Shown here: in pieces, positions 36,820 to 45,834 of the stretch | Position numbering within the stretch: position 1 is the stretch's first letter | How the letters are laid out: every line of letters begins with the position of its first letter | DNA from: Candidatus Kaelpia aquatica | Lineage (GTDB): Bacteria > Omnitrophota > Gorgyraeia > Kaelpiales > Kaelpiaceae | Length of the DNA stretch: 53,877 bases | Assembly (NCBI GenBank): GCA_030765335.1 | Contig: JAVCCU010000038.1 | Coordinates: 1 to 53,877, forward strand | Direction of reading: 5' to 3' | Position numbers and translations under genes: made by a program | Notes under the pieces: model-generated | Databases searched by the model: none | Told to the model about the DNA's origin: nothing | Seen by the model: the letters and a program-made list of their open reading frames with translations, nothing else

Positions 36820-37601
36820 TTCTCTAATACTACAATTATTACCCCAGGATATTTAAATTGCGGCAGCTCTTCATCCTCTCCCTTATAGTAGGTCTCCCAA
36901 AATAACTTAGAGAAGAGGCGTGCCCAGGTATTTTTATGTTTTGCAAAAGGCATCTTAAAGAAAAAAAACTTTCCTAAAGAAGGACATCTCTCACCAATAA
37001 CATAGAAATATTTCAATCTTAACTTAGAAGGCTCAACTATCCTTTTAAAAATACAATTTAACTCATAATCACGCTGAAAATACGCATGACCATTATTGTC
37101 AAGCAACCTCTCTTTTGTACCAGCCTGAGAGAAAGGCAGAGTCACAATAAGCCGTCCACCTTTTTTAAGTAAGACACTTGCTTTTGCTACCGCCTCCATA
37201 TCACCGCCAAACTTGAAATGCTCTAATGTTGAAACAGCTGTAATAAAATCAAAATAGTCTGTAGGAAAATCTATATCCTGAAAATTCCCCCAAATAATAT
37301 TCATATTCTCATCATCCATAAAATGCCTTGAGTCCAGAATTTGCCTATAAAAACTATCGAAATCACTATAAAATTCACCATTATCTACTATCCAGGTTTC
37401 AAGTCCTCTATAAAGGTAATATAGAGGCAAGAAGCTTTTACCACAACCTATATCAAGAATCTTTCCAGCTTTTTCAAAACCTATCTCTTTTAAAACCAAA
37501 GGGTATTCTAAAAGCTTATAGTAATAAAGACCTTCCTTATAATGGTCTTCTCCTAAAATCTTCAAAAAATCCTGCAGCTCTTTCATGCCTATCTTATTCA
37601 A
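36816..37601 (-). CDS. class I SAM-dependent methyltransferase
   Basis: A 261-residue methyltransferase. Motif I is KILDIGCGKSFLPLYYL, with an acidic residue in the next strand (WIVDNGEF), and FDFITAVSTLEHFKFGGD is the post-motif. GGRLIVTLPF is the last core strand. The start is TTG at 37601, with GGGAGGTG five bases upstream inside the truA end. It shares a TTGA overlap with truA. A sugar, lipid or protein target is possible; context suggests the glycan. Confidence 0.82.
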   Translation of the reverse strand: MNKIGMKELQDFLKILGEDHYKEGLYYYKLLEYPLVLKEIGFEKAGKILDIGCGKSFLPLYYLYRGLETWIVDNGEFYSDFDSFYRQILDSRHFMDDENMNIIWGNFQDIDFPTDYFDFITAVSTLEHFKFGGDMEAVAKASVLLKKGGRLIVTLPFSQAGTKERLLDNNGHAYFQRDYELNCIFKRIVEPSKLRLKYFYVIGERCPSLGKFFFFKMPFAKHKNTWARLFSKLFWETYYKGEDEELPQFKYPGVIIVVLEK

Positions 37602-38332
37602 TATTTCACCTCCCAGAGAAAAAGACCTCTAGCTGGAGCAGTAGGCCCTCTTCTTAACCCGCTCTCAGATTGAAGGAGAGCTTTTAATCTTTTAGGCTCA
37701 AACTTACCTCTGCCAACCTCAACAAGAGTCCCTATCAGGAATCTTACCATCTTATAAAGAAATCCATCTGCCTCTATAAAAACACTGCAATAATTACCAT
37801 CTTTTTTTAAAAAAGCTTTAGAGACTGTTCTTTCTGTACCCTTAACGCTACTTCCTTTAGCCTGAAAATTTATAAAATCATGTTTACCTAAGATATATTT
37901 TAACTCTTTATTCATCTTATAGAAATCTAAATCTAAAGGCAGATGCCAGAAATATCTAGCTTTAAACGGAGAGATGAACTCTCCTGTAAATATATTATAC
38001 CTATACACCTTGCTTTTAACAGAGTAACGTGCATGAAAATCCAAGCTGACTCTCTGTGCAGATTTAATTCTAATATCTGAAGATAAGATCGAGTTCAAAG
38101 CCTTTTTGATATCAGCAGGAGATACAGTCTTATCTGTTTTAAAATTAGCTACTTGATATCTTGCGTGAACTCCAGCATCTGTCCTGCCTGAAGATATTAG
38201 ATTCACATCCTTCGACAGAATCTTAGATAGCCCTGATTCAACCTCGCCCTGAATAGTAGTCCCCTCTCTCTGTCTCTGCCAACCAGAAAAACAACTACCG
38301 TCATACTCTAGAACCAATTTAATATTTATAAT
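37598..38332 (-). CDS. truA: tRNA pseudouridine(38-40) synthase
   Basis: TruA modifies the anticodon arm of many tRNAs. The body is unmistakable: LEYDGSCFSGWQRQ, the catalytic Asp in SSGRTDAGVHA, and ARYFWHLP. From the conventional TTG at 38317 the first strand would be missing. Reading back in frame gives INIKLVLEYDG, the normal family opening, from an ATT at 38332 with AAGGAG five bases upstream. I therefore place the start at that ATT (244 residues). A neighbouring ATA at 38329 is a second candidate. Confidence 0.93.
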   Translation of the reverse strand: MINIKLVLEYDGSCFSGWQRQREGTTIQGEVESGLSKILSKDVNLISSGRTDAGVHARYQVANFKTDKTVSPADIKKALNSILSSDIRIKSAQRVSLDFHARYSVKSKVYRYNIFTGEFISPFKARYFWHLPLDLDFYKMNKELKYILGKHDFINFQAKGSSVKGTERTVSKAFLKKDGNYCSVFIEADGFLYKMVRFLIGTLVEVGRGKFEPKRLKALLQSESGLRRGPTAPARGLFLWEVKY

Positions 38333-38334
38333 TC

Positions 38335-39846
38335 TTACTCCTTATCAAAATGAATATCTCTTCTCCAGGGCCGCATAGCAAAAATCAGAGCAGCAAATAG
38401 AGTATAGAGAAGCCAATCCCTGCCTATGAGAAGCAATGCAACGGAAGAATAGCCTTCATAGGGATTTAAAATTTCATAGCTTAAATCATTGAAGAAGAGA
38501 ATCAAAAGCACACCTGGAACAACATATTTTACTGCTCCATCCCACCACGCTCCTATCTTAAGATCGGACACATTATTGATATGCTCTCTTAATTTACTAG
38601 CCTTATACACCCAAGCTACTAAAATAGTCTGAAGTATTCCAACCATTATCAGCCCATAGTGAGAGAGAAAATGATCGACTATATCTATCCAAAATAACCC
38701 TCCTCCAGTGGCAAATATCATAGAACCGAAAAAACCTAGAATACAGACTACGCTCGTAACAGTCTTTCTATTAAAATGAAACTTATCTATCAATGCAGAG
38801 TTAAAAGCCTCAACAATTGATATAGAAGACGATATTCCGGCAACACAAAGTGTTAAGAAAAATAGAAAACCAAATAGTTGAGGTAGAAACGGCAATAGAC
38901 TTATAGCTTGAGGGTACACTACAAATGCCAGCCCTATAGACTCTTTTACGACCTCATTAAATCCTACTCCGGTTTGATTGGCCATATAGCCTATAGTGGC
39001 AAAAACAGCGAGACCAGCAAAAAAAGAAAAGATAGAATTTAATCCGGCTATGCAATAAGAGTTTAATACTATGTCAGATTTTTTGGACAGATAAGACCCA
39101 TACGTTATCATTATTCCAAAACCGAGACTTAAGGTGAAGAATATCTGCGAGAAAGCCTCTATCCAGACCCGAGGTTCTCCAAGAAGAGAGAAATCTGGCT
39201 TAAGGTATACCCTTAAACCTTCTAAAGCACCGGGCAGCTTTATACTCCAAAAAACAAGAACAGCTGTTAAGAAGAATAGTAGAGGCATAAATATCTTGTT
39301 CGCCCTCTCTATTCCCTTCTCGATACCTAAAAAAACAATTATCCAATTTATAAACCACACAAAAGCAAGCGCTATCAATATCCCGAATCTGATATTACCT
39401 ATCTGAAACGGACCTTTGGTAACACCTAGAAACTGTTTGAAAAAGAAGCTATTAGGATCTGAGCCCCACTTTAGATCTAAAGAATACAAAAGATAATTAA
39501 AGCACCAGGAGATTATCACAGAATAGTAGAGAACTATTCCAAACATTACAAATATTACCGACCACCATCCTAACCATTCCCATCTGCGATTTATCTTTGC
39601 CAAGCTCATCGGAGCTGAGCCTCTCATCTTATGCCCGACCCCAATCTCAAGAATCATCAACGGTATACCTACAACTAAAAGAGCTATGAAGTAAGGGACT
39701 AAAAATGCTCCGCCGCCGTTCTTGTAGCAGAGATAGGAGAACCTCCAGATATTACCAAGACCTACTGCTGAACCTAGGGCTGCAAGTAGAAAACCTGTTC
39801 TGCTCTTCCACTGAGGGCGATGGGGTTGCATATATTCATTTTCCAT
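38335..39846 (-). CDS. neurotransmitter:sodium symporter family transporter
   Basis: A 503-residue LeuT-fold Na+-coupled transporter with about 12 helices. The first helix has the sodium and substrate site LAALGSAVGLGNIWRFSYL, followed by the NGGGAFLVPYFI block, both hallmarks of the family. Bacterial members carry amino acids. It lies 26 bases after asd and ends two bases before the truA start, so it is likely in the leuD-asd transcript. The substrate is not readable; a leucine or aspartate-family amino acid would fit its neighbours. Confidence 0.93.
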   Translation of the reverse strand: MENEYMQPHRPQWKSRTGFLLAALGSAVGLGNIWRFSYLCYKNGGGAFLVPYFIALLVVGIPLMILEIGVGHKMRGSAPMSLAKINRRWEWLGWWSVIFVMFGIVLYYSVIISWCFNYLLYSLDLKWGSDPNSFFFKQFLGVTKGPFQIGNIRFGILIALAFVWFINWIIVFLGIEKGIERANKIFMPLLFFLTAVLVFWSIKLPGALEGLRVYLKPDFSLLGEPRVWIEAFSQIFFTLSLGFGIMITYGSYLSKKSDIVLNSYCIAGLNSIFSFFAGLAVFATIGYMANQTGVGFNEVVKESIGLAFVVYPQAISLLPFLPQLFGFLFFLTLCVAGISSSISIVEAFNSALIDKFHFNRKTVTSVVCILGFFGSMIFATGGGLFWIDIVDHFLSHYGLIMVGILQTILVAWVYKASKLREHINNVSDLKIGAWWDGAVKYVVPGVLLILFFNDLSYEILNPYEGYSSVALLLIGRDWLLYTLFAALIFAMRPWRRDIHFDKE

Positions 39847-39872
39847 TCCAAAAAAATAAGATCATGCAATGA

Positions 39873-40892
39873 CTAGCAACTCTTTTGCGCAAGAAGCTCA
39901 GCGATCTGAACTGCATTTAAAGCAGCTCCTTTTTTTAGGTTGTCGGATACAACCCAAAGCCAGATTCCGCTCTCAACTGTAGAATCTTTTCTTATCCTAC
40001 CTACAAAGGTATCATCTGAACCCGCTGCATAAAGAGGCATTGGGTAGCTATTATTAGATACATCGTCGATAACCTTTACCCCTGGAGCATTACTTAGCAA
40101 TTCTCTTATCGCATCAGGGTCTGCTTTTTTCTCCAACTCAATATTTATCGCCTCACTATGAGATATTAAGATAGGGACTCTTACGCATGTTGCAGTTACA
40201 GAGAGATCTCCATGCATAATCTTATTTGTCTCATTAACCATCTTCAGCTCTTCTTTGGTATATCCATTTTCTGAGAAAGTATCTATATGAGGAAAGAGGT
40301 TAAATGCAATCTGAGAAGGCAAAACCCTATTCTCTAAATCCACCTTGGTCTCACCACTCTCTGCAATCTTAGCCATCTCTTTCCAGAGTTGATCTACTGC
40401 CTCCTTACCCCATCCAGATACAGACTGATAAGTAGAGACAACAACTCTTTTAATCTTAAAATTATCGTGTATTGGCTTAAGTACTACAACCATCTGTATA
40501 GTAGAGCAGTTAGGGTTAGCAATTATACCTTTATGCCTAAAAGCATCTTCTGGATTTACCTCGGGCACAACTAGAGGAACCTCGTCATCCATTCTAAAAG
40601 CTGAGGAATTATCTATAACAACCGCTCCCCTCTTAGCAGCTTCAGGTGCAATCTCTAAGCTAACGGATGAACCAGCAGAGAAGAGAGCATAATCTATATC
40701 TGAGAAAACATCGGGTTCAAGAAGCTCGACTTTTATTTTTCTACCTTTAAATTCAATCTCTTTACCAATAGAACGCTCAGAGGCCAGAGGAAGCAGCTTC
40801 TTAATCGGAAAATCCCTCTCCTCTAAGACTTTAAGCATCTCCCTGCCAACTACTCCAGTCGCCCCGCATACAGCTACATTATATTCTTTCAT
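39873..40892 (-). CDS. asd: aspartate-semialdehyde dehydrogenase
   Basis: Asd reduces aspartyl phosphate to aspartate semialdehyde, the branch point to lysine, threonine and methionine. The 339 residues start with a GATGVVGREM nucleotide motif and hold the catalytic cysteine in ANPNCSTIQ; HSEAI includes the active-site His. It follows leuB by 12 bases and supplies the dapA substrate made in the other large operon. Confidence 0.96.
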   Translation of the reverse strand: MKEYNVAVCGATGVVGREMLKVLEERDFPIKKLLPLASERSIGKEIEFKGRKIKVELLEPDVFSDIDYALFSAGSSVSLEIAPEAAKRGAVVIDNSSAFRMDDEVPLVVPEVNPEDAFRHKGIIANPNCSTIQMVVVLKPIHDNFKIKRVVVSTYQSVSGWGKEAVDQLWKEMAKIAESGETKVDLENRVLPSQIAFNLFPHIDTFSENGYTKEELKMVNETNKIMHGDLSVTATCVRVPILISHSEAINIELEKKADPDAIRELLSNAPGVKVIDDVSNNSYPMPLYAAGSDDTFVGRIRKDSTVESGIWLWVVSDNLKKGAALNAVQIAELLAQKSC

Positions 40893-40904
40893 AATAGAAT
40901 TTTA

Positions 40905-41993
40905 TTAACTTATTTTATCGTTTAAGATACGCTCAGCTACCATATCGCCTACTTCAGTAGTAGAGTAACCCATTCTACCGGCTGAGAGGCTTTTTAATTT
41001 GTTAGCTGTAATATCCATAACCGCATCTTCAATCTTTAAAGCTGCGTCTTCCTCTCCAATGGTATCCAGCATCATAGCCCCTGCAGAGATAGCAGCAAGA
41101 GGATTAATAACATTTTGACCTGTATACTTGGGGGCAGAGCCACCGATTGGTTCAAACATTGAAACCCCTTCCGGATTGATATTGCCTCCAGCTGCAATAC
41201 CCATACCACCCTGAATCATAGCCCCTAAATCAGTGATAATATCTCCAAACATATTATCAGTTACAATGACATCAAACCATTCTGGGTTCTTGATCATCCA
41301 CATGCAAGTTGCATCTACATGAGCATAATCAGTAGTAATATCAGTATACTCTTTAGCTACTTCATTAAAAGCTCTCTCCCAGAGATCAAAAGCATAAGTT
41401 AAAACATTGGTTTTTCCACAGAGAGTAAGCTTTTTATTCTTATTTCTCTTCTTGGTATATTCAAATGCATACCTAAGGCATCTCTCGACTCCAAATCTAG
41501 TATTTACAGACTCTTGAATTGCTACCTCTTTATCCGTGCCTTTCTTTAAGAAGCCACCGCAGCCGGTATAGAGCCCTTCGGTATTCTCCCGCACAACAAC
41601 AAAGTCTATCTCCTCTGGGCCTTTATCTTTAATTGGAGTCCAGACACCAGGATATAGCTTCACAGGTCTTAAGTTAATATATTGATCCAACGCAAATCTA
41701 GCTTTTAATAGAATTCCCTTTTCAAGAATTCCAGGAGCAACATCAGGATGGCCAATCGCGCCTAAATAGATTGCATCATAGCCTTTCAGCTCTTCAATTG
41801 CAGAGTCTGGAAGTATCTCTCCGGTCTTTAAGTACCTATCTCCTCCAAAATCATAATCATTAAAATTGAATTTGATATCATACTTTGAACCTACCGCCTT
41901 TAAAACCTTCAACCCCTCTCTTACAACCTCAGGTCCCGTTCCATCACCAGCTATAACAGCAATATTATATGACTTTAAATCTTCTCTGCCCAT
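40905..41993 (-). CDS. leuB: 3-isopropylmalate dehydrogenase
   Basis: LeuB oxidises and decarboxylates 3-isopropylmalate in leucine synthesis. The 362-residue metal-dependent decarboxylating dehydrogenase has AGDGTGPEV at the start, [12 protein letters not shown], the signature [12 protein letters not shown] and [12 protein letters not shown]. Isocitrate and tartrate dehydrogenases are close relatives; the coupling to leuD, with a 19-base overlap, favours LeuB. Confidence 0.88.
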   Translation of the reverse strand: MGREDLKSYNIAVIAGDGTGPEVVREGLKVLKAVGSKYDIKFNFNDYDFGGDRYLKTGEILPDSAIEELKGYDAIYLGAIGHPDVAPGILEKGILLKARFALDQYINLRPVKLYPGVWTPIKDKGPEEIDFVVVRENTEGLYTGCGGFLKKGTDKEVAIQESVNTRFGVERCLRYAFEYTKKRNKNKKLTLCGKTNVLTYAFDLWERAFNEVAKEYTDITTDYAHVDATCMWMIKNPEWFDVIVTDNMFGDIITDLGAMIQGGMGIAAGGNINPEGVSMFEPIGGSAPKYTGQNVINPLAAISAGAMMLDTIGEEDAALKIEDAVMDITANKLKSLSAGRMGYSTTEVGDMVAERILNDKIS

Positions 41994-42457
41994 CTCATCA
42001 AACCTCCTGCTTTTATAATTCTCTGTAAAAATTCAGGATAACTCTGAAAAGAGAGATCCTCTCTTGTAGTTAAATTGCTTATACTGCCGCCTAAAAAATC
42101 TATCTCTATTAAATCTTTGTCTTTAAATCTATTTACAGAATCAATCTCTATTATAGGCAATCCTATATTTATCGAGTTCCTATAAAATATTCTGGCAAAA
42201 GAAGAGGCAATCACAGCAGCTACACCTGCACCTTTAATAGCCAGAGGTGCGTGTTCGCGAGATGACCCAGAACCAAAGTTCTTGCCCCCCACTATAATAT
42301 CTCCACTCTTAACCTCAGAGGGAAAGCCTTTCTTAATACCCCCAAGACAGTTCAACCCTAGCTCTTTTGCATCTGTTGTAACAAGATATCTTGCAGGGAT
42401 TATTAAATCCGTATCAATATCGTTACCAAATCTCCAAACTCGACCTTTTATCTTCAT
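41975..42457 (-). CDS. leuD: 3-isopropylmalate dehydratase small subunit
   Basis: LeuD is the swivel subunit of isopropylmalate isomerase. The 160 residues contain FGNDIDTDLIIPARYL, GGKNFGSGSSREHAP (substrate-binding loop) and IFYRNSINIGL, all typical of the short archaeal-type small subunit. The large subunit leuC is not in this window. No ribosome site precedes the ATG, and the promoter -10 box ends only nine bases upstream, so the message probably starts almost at the ATG. Confidence 0.93.
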   Translation of the reverse strand: MKIKGRVWRFGNDIDTDLIIPARYLVTTDAKELGLNCLGGIKKGFPSEVKSGDIIVGGKNFGSGSSREHAPLAIKGAGVAAVIASSFARIFYRNSINIGLPIIEIDSVNRFKDKDLIEIDFLGGSISNLTTREDLSFQSYPEFLQRIIKAGGLMRWAEKI

Positions 42458-42466
42458 GATTGGCCT

Positions 42467-42495
42467 ATTCTAAATGAAAAAAAACTTATTTTCAA
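42467..42495 (-). promoter_or_regulatory. promoter of the leuD operon
   Basis: On the minus strand, TTGAAA (42490-42495) and TAGAAT (42467-42472) are spaced by 17 bases. Initiation would fall near 42460, about three bases before the leuD ATG. The -35 box overlaps that of the divergent pncC promoter. Confidence 0.65.
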
Positions 42496-42517
42496 TAGTT
42501 AAAAGAACAGCTACAAT
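42489..42517 (+). promoter_or_regulatory. promoter of pncC-thpR
   Basis: On the plus strand, TTTTCA (42489-42494) and TACAAT (42512-42517) are spaced by 17 bases. The pncC ATG lies seven bases after the -10 box, at the expected first transcribed base. No ribosome site is present, in line with a leaderless message. Confidence 0.55.
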
Positions 42518-42524
42518 AAAAAAC

Positions 42525-43007
42525 ATGGCCAATACAGTTAGAATAAATCATAAGATATCCTCTCTGCTTAAAAAAAATAATCTTACTATATCATCTGCTG
42601 AATCATGCACAGGCGGTCTTCTAGCAAGTAGACTTACTAATATAGCCGGCAGTTCTTCTTATTTTAAAACAGGATTTATTACTTATAATATAGAATCAAA
42701 ATTAAAATATCTGAAGATAGATAAAAATACGATCAGCAGCTACGGATCTGTAAGTAAGGAATGCGCTAAAGAGATGGCAGATAATGTAAAGTCTTTGACG
42801 AATAGTGAGATAGGCATAGCTACAACCGGAATACTGGGCCCCAAAACAATGGAAAATAGATCTAAAGGAGAAGTATATATAGCGCTATCACTGCCGAATA
42901 AATCCACCGTTAAAAAATTGAGATTAAATGGCAGTAGAATTACAATTAAAAAAGAGGCAGTAACCCAGGCACTGCAACTGTTATACCAAGAGCTATGTCA
43001 GCTTTAA
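42525..43007 (+). CDS. pncC: nicotinamide-nucleotide amidase (CinA C-terminal domain)
   Basis: PncC deamidates nicotinamide mononucleotide so it can be reused for NAD synthesis. From the ATG at 42525 the protein has 160 residues and is the stand-alone CinA C-terminal domain. SSAESCTGGLLASRLT is the catalytic block, then SSSYFKTGFITYN and ATTGILGPK. The frame is open for 17 more codons upstream, but those residues do not fit the family and the promoter lies inside them. thpR overlaps its end by 13 bases. Confidence 0.92.
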   Translation: MANTVRINHKISSLLKKNNLTISSAESCTGGLLASRLTNIAGSSSYFKTGFITYNIESKLKYLKIDKNTISSYGSVSKECAKEMADNVKSLTNSEIGIATTGILGPKTMENRSKGEVYIALSLPNKSTVKKLRLNGSRITIKKEAVTQALQLLYQELCQL

Positions 43008-43570
43008 GAACTTTTATAGCCATTGAGATAGACGATAAAACTCGAACTATAATATCTAATATCCAAAACAGCTTTAAAAAATCCAAAGCAGACATTAGGC
43101 TCATAGCTCCAGACAACATTCATATAACACTAATCTTTATAGGTAATATCGAAGCAACCAAGGTTGACGAAATAAGAAAAGAGCTTCAAAATCTTATCTC
43201 AAGTACTAAAGTTTTTAAAATATTACCCAAGGACATAGGGTGCTTTCCAAACACAAAAAATCCCAAGATACTATGGATAGGTATAAAAGATGGAGCAGAA
43301 AAACTAATAGAACTAAACAAAAAAATAAAATTACTGCTTGATGGCTGCAAAATTACAACGGATGACAGAGATTTTCACCCTCATATAACTATCGGACGAG
43401 TAAAATCATCCAATAATATAGATGCTTTAAAAGCGACGCTGTTGAATTTTTCCGAACAAAGTTTCCAGCAGATAGCCGTAGAGAGGATCTCTCTTATCAA
43501 AAGTAATCTTACCCCAGCCGGCCCTCAATATAAAACAATAACAAGATGGGAGCTATCTAAGAATAAGTAA
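42995..43570 (+). CDS. thpR: RNA 2',3'-cyclic phosphodiesterase (2H family)
   Basis: A 191-residue 2H phosphoesterase. The two catalytic HxT motifs are HITLIFIGN and HPHITIGRV, and RTFIAIEI opens the fold. ThpR opens 2',3'-cyclic phosphate ends of RNA. In many bacteria a cinA-type gene and thpR sit before recA; here recA is absent and the gene instead converges on accD with a 14-base overlap of the coding ends. Confidence 0.92.
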   Translation: MSALRTFIAIEIDDKTRTIISNIQNSFKKSKADIRLIAPDNIHITLIFIGNIEATKVDEIRKELQNLISSTKVFKILPKDIGCFPNTKNPKILWIGIKDGAEKLIELNKKIKLLLDGCKITTDDRDFHPHITIGRVKSSNNIDALKATLLNFSEQSFQQIAVERISLIKSNLTPAGPQYKTITRWELSKNK

Positions 43571-44405
43571 AATAATCCAGAATAGTGCTCAGGGTATGCT
43601 TCAGATCTTTTCTATGAACTATTGAATCTATCAAGCCGTGTTCAAGGAGAAACTCTGAAGTCTGAAAACCGGCAGGCAGCTTCTGCCTAATGGTCTGCTC
43701 AATAACCCTTGGGCCTGTAAAACCTATTAAAGCTTTAGGCTCAGCAATCAAAATGTCTCCCAAAGTTGCAAAGCTAGCAAGGACACCAGCCATAGTAGGA
43801 TTGGTCAAAATAGAAATATAGGGAATATTTGACTCTTTTAATCTCGATAGGGCTGCTGATGTCTTAGCCATCTGCATCAAAGAAAACAGCCCTTCCTGCA
43901 TCCTGGCCCCTCCGCCGGAACCTGATATAATAATAGCCGGGATCTTAGAATCCAGAGCCTCTTCAACAAGGCGAGTAATTTTTTCTCCTAAAACGCAGCC
44001 CATGGAGCCCATCATAAAACGAGAATCGGTAACTCCTAACATTATATCTATTCCATCAATTTTAGCTCTGCCTGTAACAGCAGCATCGCATAGCCCAGTC
44101 TTCTCTCTCTCTCTCTTTAATTTATCTTCGTAAGACTTAGGGCCCTGAAAATTTAAAATATCGGTTGAAAAGATAGCCCTATCTATCTCTTTAAAGCTTC
44201 CCTTGTCGGCTATAAGTTTTATCCTCTCATCAGCATTGAGTGTAAAATGGTAATCGCAGCGAATGCAGACTTTTAAATTATCCTCTATCTTTTTTTTAAA
44301 CAGGATCTCTCCACAAGAAGGACACTTACTCCACAATCCTGCCGGAATATCTTTCTTTCTGGCTATTCTTACTAAAGTATATTTAGGCTTACCCCAAAAT
44401 GACAT
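43557..44405 (-). CDS. accD: acetyl-CoA carboxylase carboxyltransferase subunit beta
   Basis: AccD is the carboxyl-transfer subunit that makes malonyl-CoA with AccA. The 282 residues start with a zinc ribbon (C28, C31, C47, C50), followed by the crotonase-like core with SGSGGARMQEGLFSLMQMAK and NPTMAGVLASFA. Length and layout are standard. accA is not adjacent. Nothing else is evident in the 80-base upstream gap. Confidence 0.96.
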   Translation of the reverse strand: MSFWGKPKYTLVRIARKKDIPAGLWSKCPSCGEILFKKKIEDNLKVCIRCDYHFTLNADERIKLIADKGSFKEIDRAIFSTDILNFQGPKSYEDKLKREREKTGLCDAAVTGRAKIDGIDIMLGVTDSRFMMGSMGCVLGEKITRLVEEALDSKIPAIIISGSGGGARMQEGLFSLMQMAKTSAALSRLKESNIPYISILTNPTMAGVLASFATLGDILIAEPKALIGFTGPRVIEQTIRQKLPAGFQTSEFLLEHGLIDSIVHRKDLKHTLSTILDYFTYS

Positions 44406-44485
44406 AAATTTAACCTCAAAATCTGTTTTTTAAAAGTATTTATAGGTAATTTTAAATTATACAGCAGCAAGCTATATTTATCAAT

Positions 44486-45709
44486 TTAAAATTTATGGAA
44501 GAGTAAACCTGTTAATATTTTAGGGTAAAAGTAGGTCGACTTCTGAGGCATCAGAAGCTTTTTTTCGGCTACATCTATGATATGCTCTATTGGAATAGGC
44601 TTAAGAAAGAACGCGGTGTCAAGCCCGCTCTCTTTTAACTCTCTTACAGCCTCTTCTTCATCTTTTTTATATACAATAGCTCCCTTGTAATCAAAGATCT
44701 CACCCAGTATAAAATCATGGAGCACAGTAACATCAAACTTAAAAAGCTGGTTATTCTCTTTCTGAAACCTCTCTTTAGTGTTGGGTCTTATTTTTAATAG
44801 AGAAAACCCAGATTGAGTAGAGACTCCGAACCCGAGAATCTGCAATTTTTCTAAAGCAGCAAGCATGACTTCTAAATCTATAAAATCTTCAATTTCAAAG
44901 TAATCCGACAGTTTGGCTTTAAAATTATCCTCTGAGAGACCTAATTTCACCAGCCTGTGAGTAGGCAGAACGATTAGACCGTCCTGTTCTATTGGAGCAA
45001 AATAACTCATAAGATAATCGTAGCTCTCTTCGCTAGAAGATTGAGACTTTAAGTGTCTCATGTTTCTATAATTTAAAGCAACCTCATATCTATGATGACC
45101 ATCTGCTATCAATATCGATTTTGAGCTCATCAGTAAGACTATCTTATCAAGAGACTCTTTTTCAGATATTCCCCAAAGAGCATGGTCTACACCTTCAAAA
45201 TCGAAACTAAAGATTGGGGCCCTCTTTTCTATATCTTTAAATATTTTCAACAACTCTCTATCTTTATCTGAAAAAGTAGCAAATATAGGTGAGAGGTTCG
45301 CCTCAACCTCCTCCAATAAGCTAAACCTATCTTTTTTAGGACCTTCATAGGTTTTCTCATGGGGAAGAACATCAGATCCTGGAGACTCTAATTTAAGTAA
45401 AGAGATAAACCCATAGCGAGAGCAACTATTTCCGCGATAGTTATACTTCTGACGATAGAGATAGATTGAATCATTGCTGTCAAAGACTAAAACATTCTCC
45501 TCTATCCATTTATTTAACACTAATCCAGCTTCTCTATAAGGTTGAGATGATTTATTTAATATCAGGCGAATAACATTGTAGGGAGATGATTCATAATAAT
45601 CATCTCGCCCCTGCGGCATTATTACGTCGTAAGGGGGAGCAACAACGTTAACAGGATCTACTTTGTCACTATTGTATAGGAGACCTTTAAAAGGTTTTAT
45701 CTTTGCCAT
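44486..45709 (-). CDS. DUF1015 family protein
   Basis: A 407-residue protein of the DUF1015 family, whose biochemical role is not settled. It opens with IKPFKGLLYN, then VVAPPYDVI and SPYNVIRLIL, and has the family signature ADGHHRYEVALNYR about midway. No membrane or export signal is seen. It follows dnaJ by a 125-base gap and has its own candidate promoter, so it is probably independent of the heat-shock genes. Confidence 0.88.
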   Translation of the reverse strand: MAKIKPFKGLLYNSDKVDPVNVVAPPYDVIMPQGRDDYYESSPYNVIRLILNKSSQPYREAGLVLNKWIEENVLVFDSNDSIYLYRQKYNYRGNSCSRYGFISLLKLESPGSDVLPHEKTYEGPKKDRFSLLEEVEANLSPIFATFSDKDRELLKIFKDIEKRAPIFSFDFEGVDHALWGISEKESLDKIVLLMSSKSILIADGHHRYEVALNYRNMRHLKSQSSSEESYDYLMSYFAPIEQDGLIVLPTHRLVKLGLSEDNFKAKLSDYFEIEDFIDLEVMLAALEKLQILGFGVSTQSGFSLLKIRPNTKERFQKENNQLFKFDVTVLHDFILGEIFDYKGAIVYKKDEEEAVRELKESGLDTAFFLKPIPIEHIIDVAEKKLLMPQKSTYFYPKILTGLLFHKF

Positions 45710-45734
45710 TTCTTGAATAAATGCTTATCCTTCA

Positions 45735-45763
45735 ATAATAGATATTAGATATAAATGCCACAA
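45735..45763 (-). promoter_or_regulatory. candidate promoter of the DUF1015 gene
   Basis: On the minus strand, TTGTGG (45758-45763) and TATTAT (45735-45740) are spaced by 17 bases, about 25 bases before the ATG. Confidence 0.45.
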
Positions 45764-45834
45764 AAAAGACCAAGATTGTTCTACCTGATATAACATAAAT
45801 AGAATAAAAAATAAACGAAAAAAATAAAATCTCT

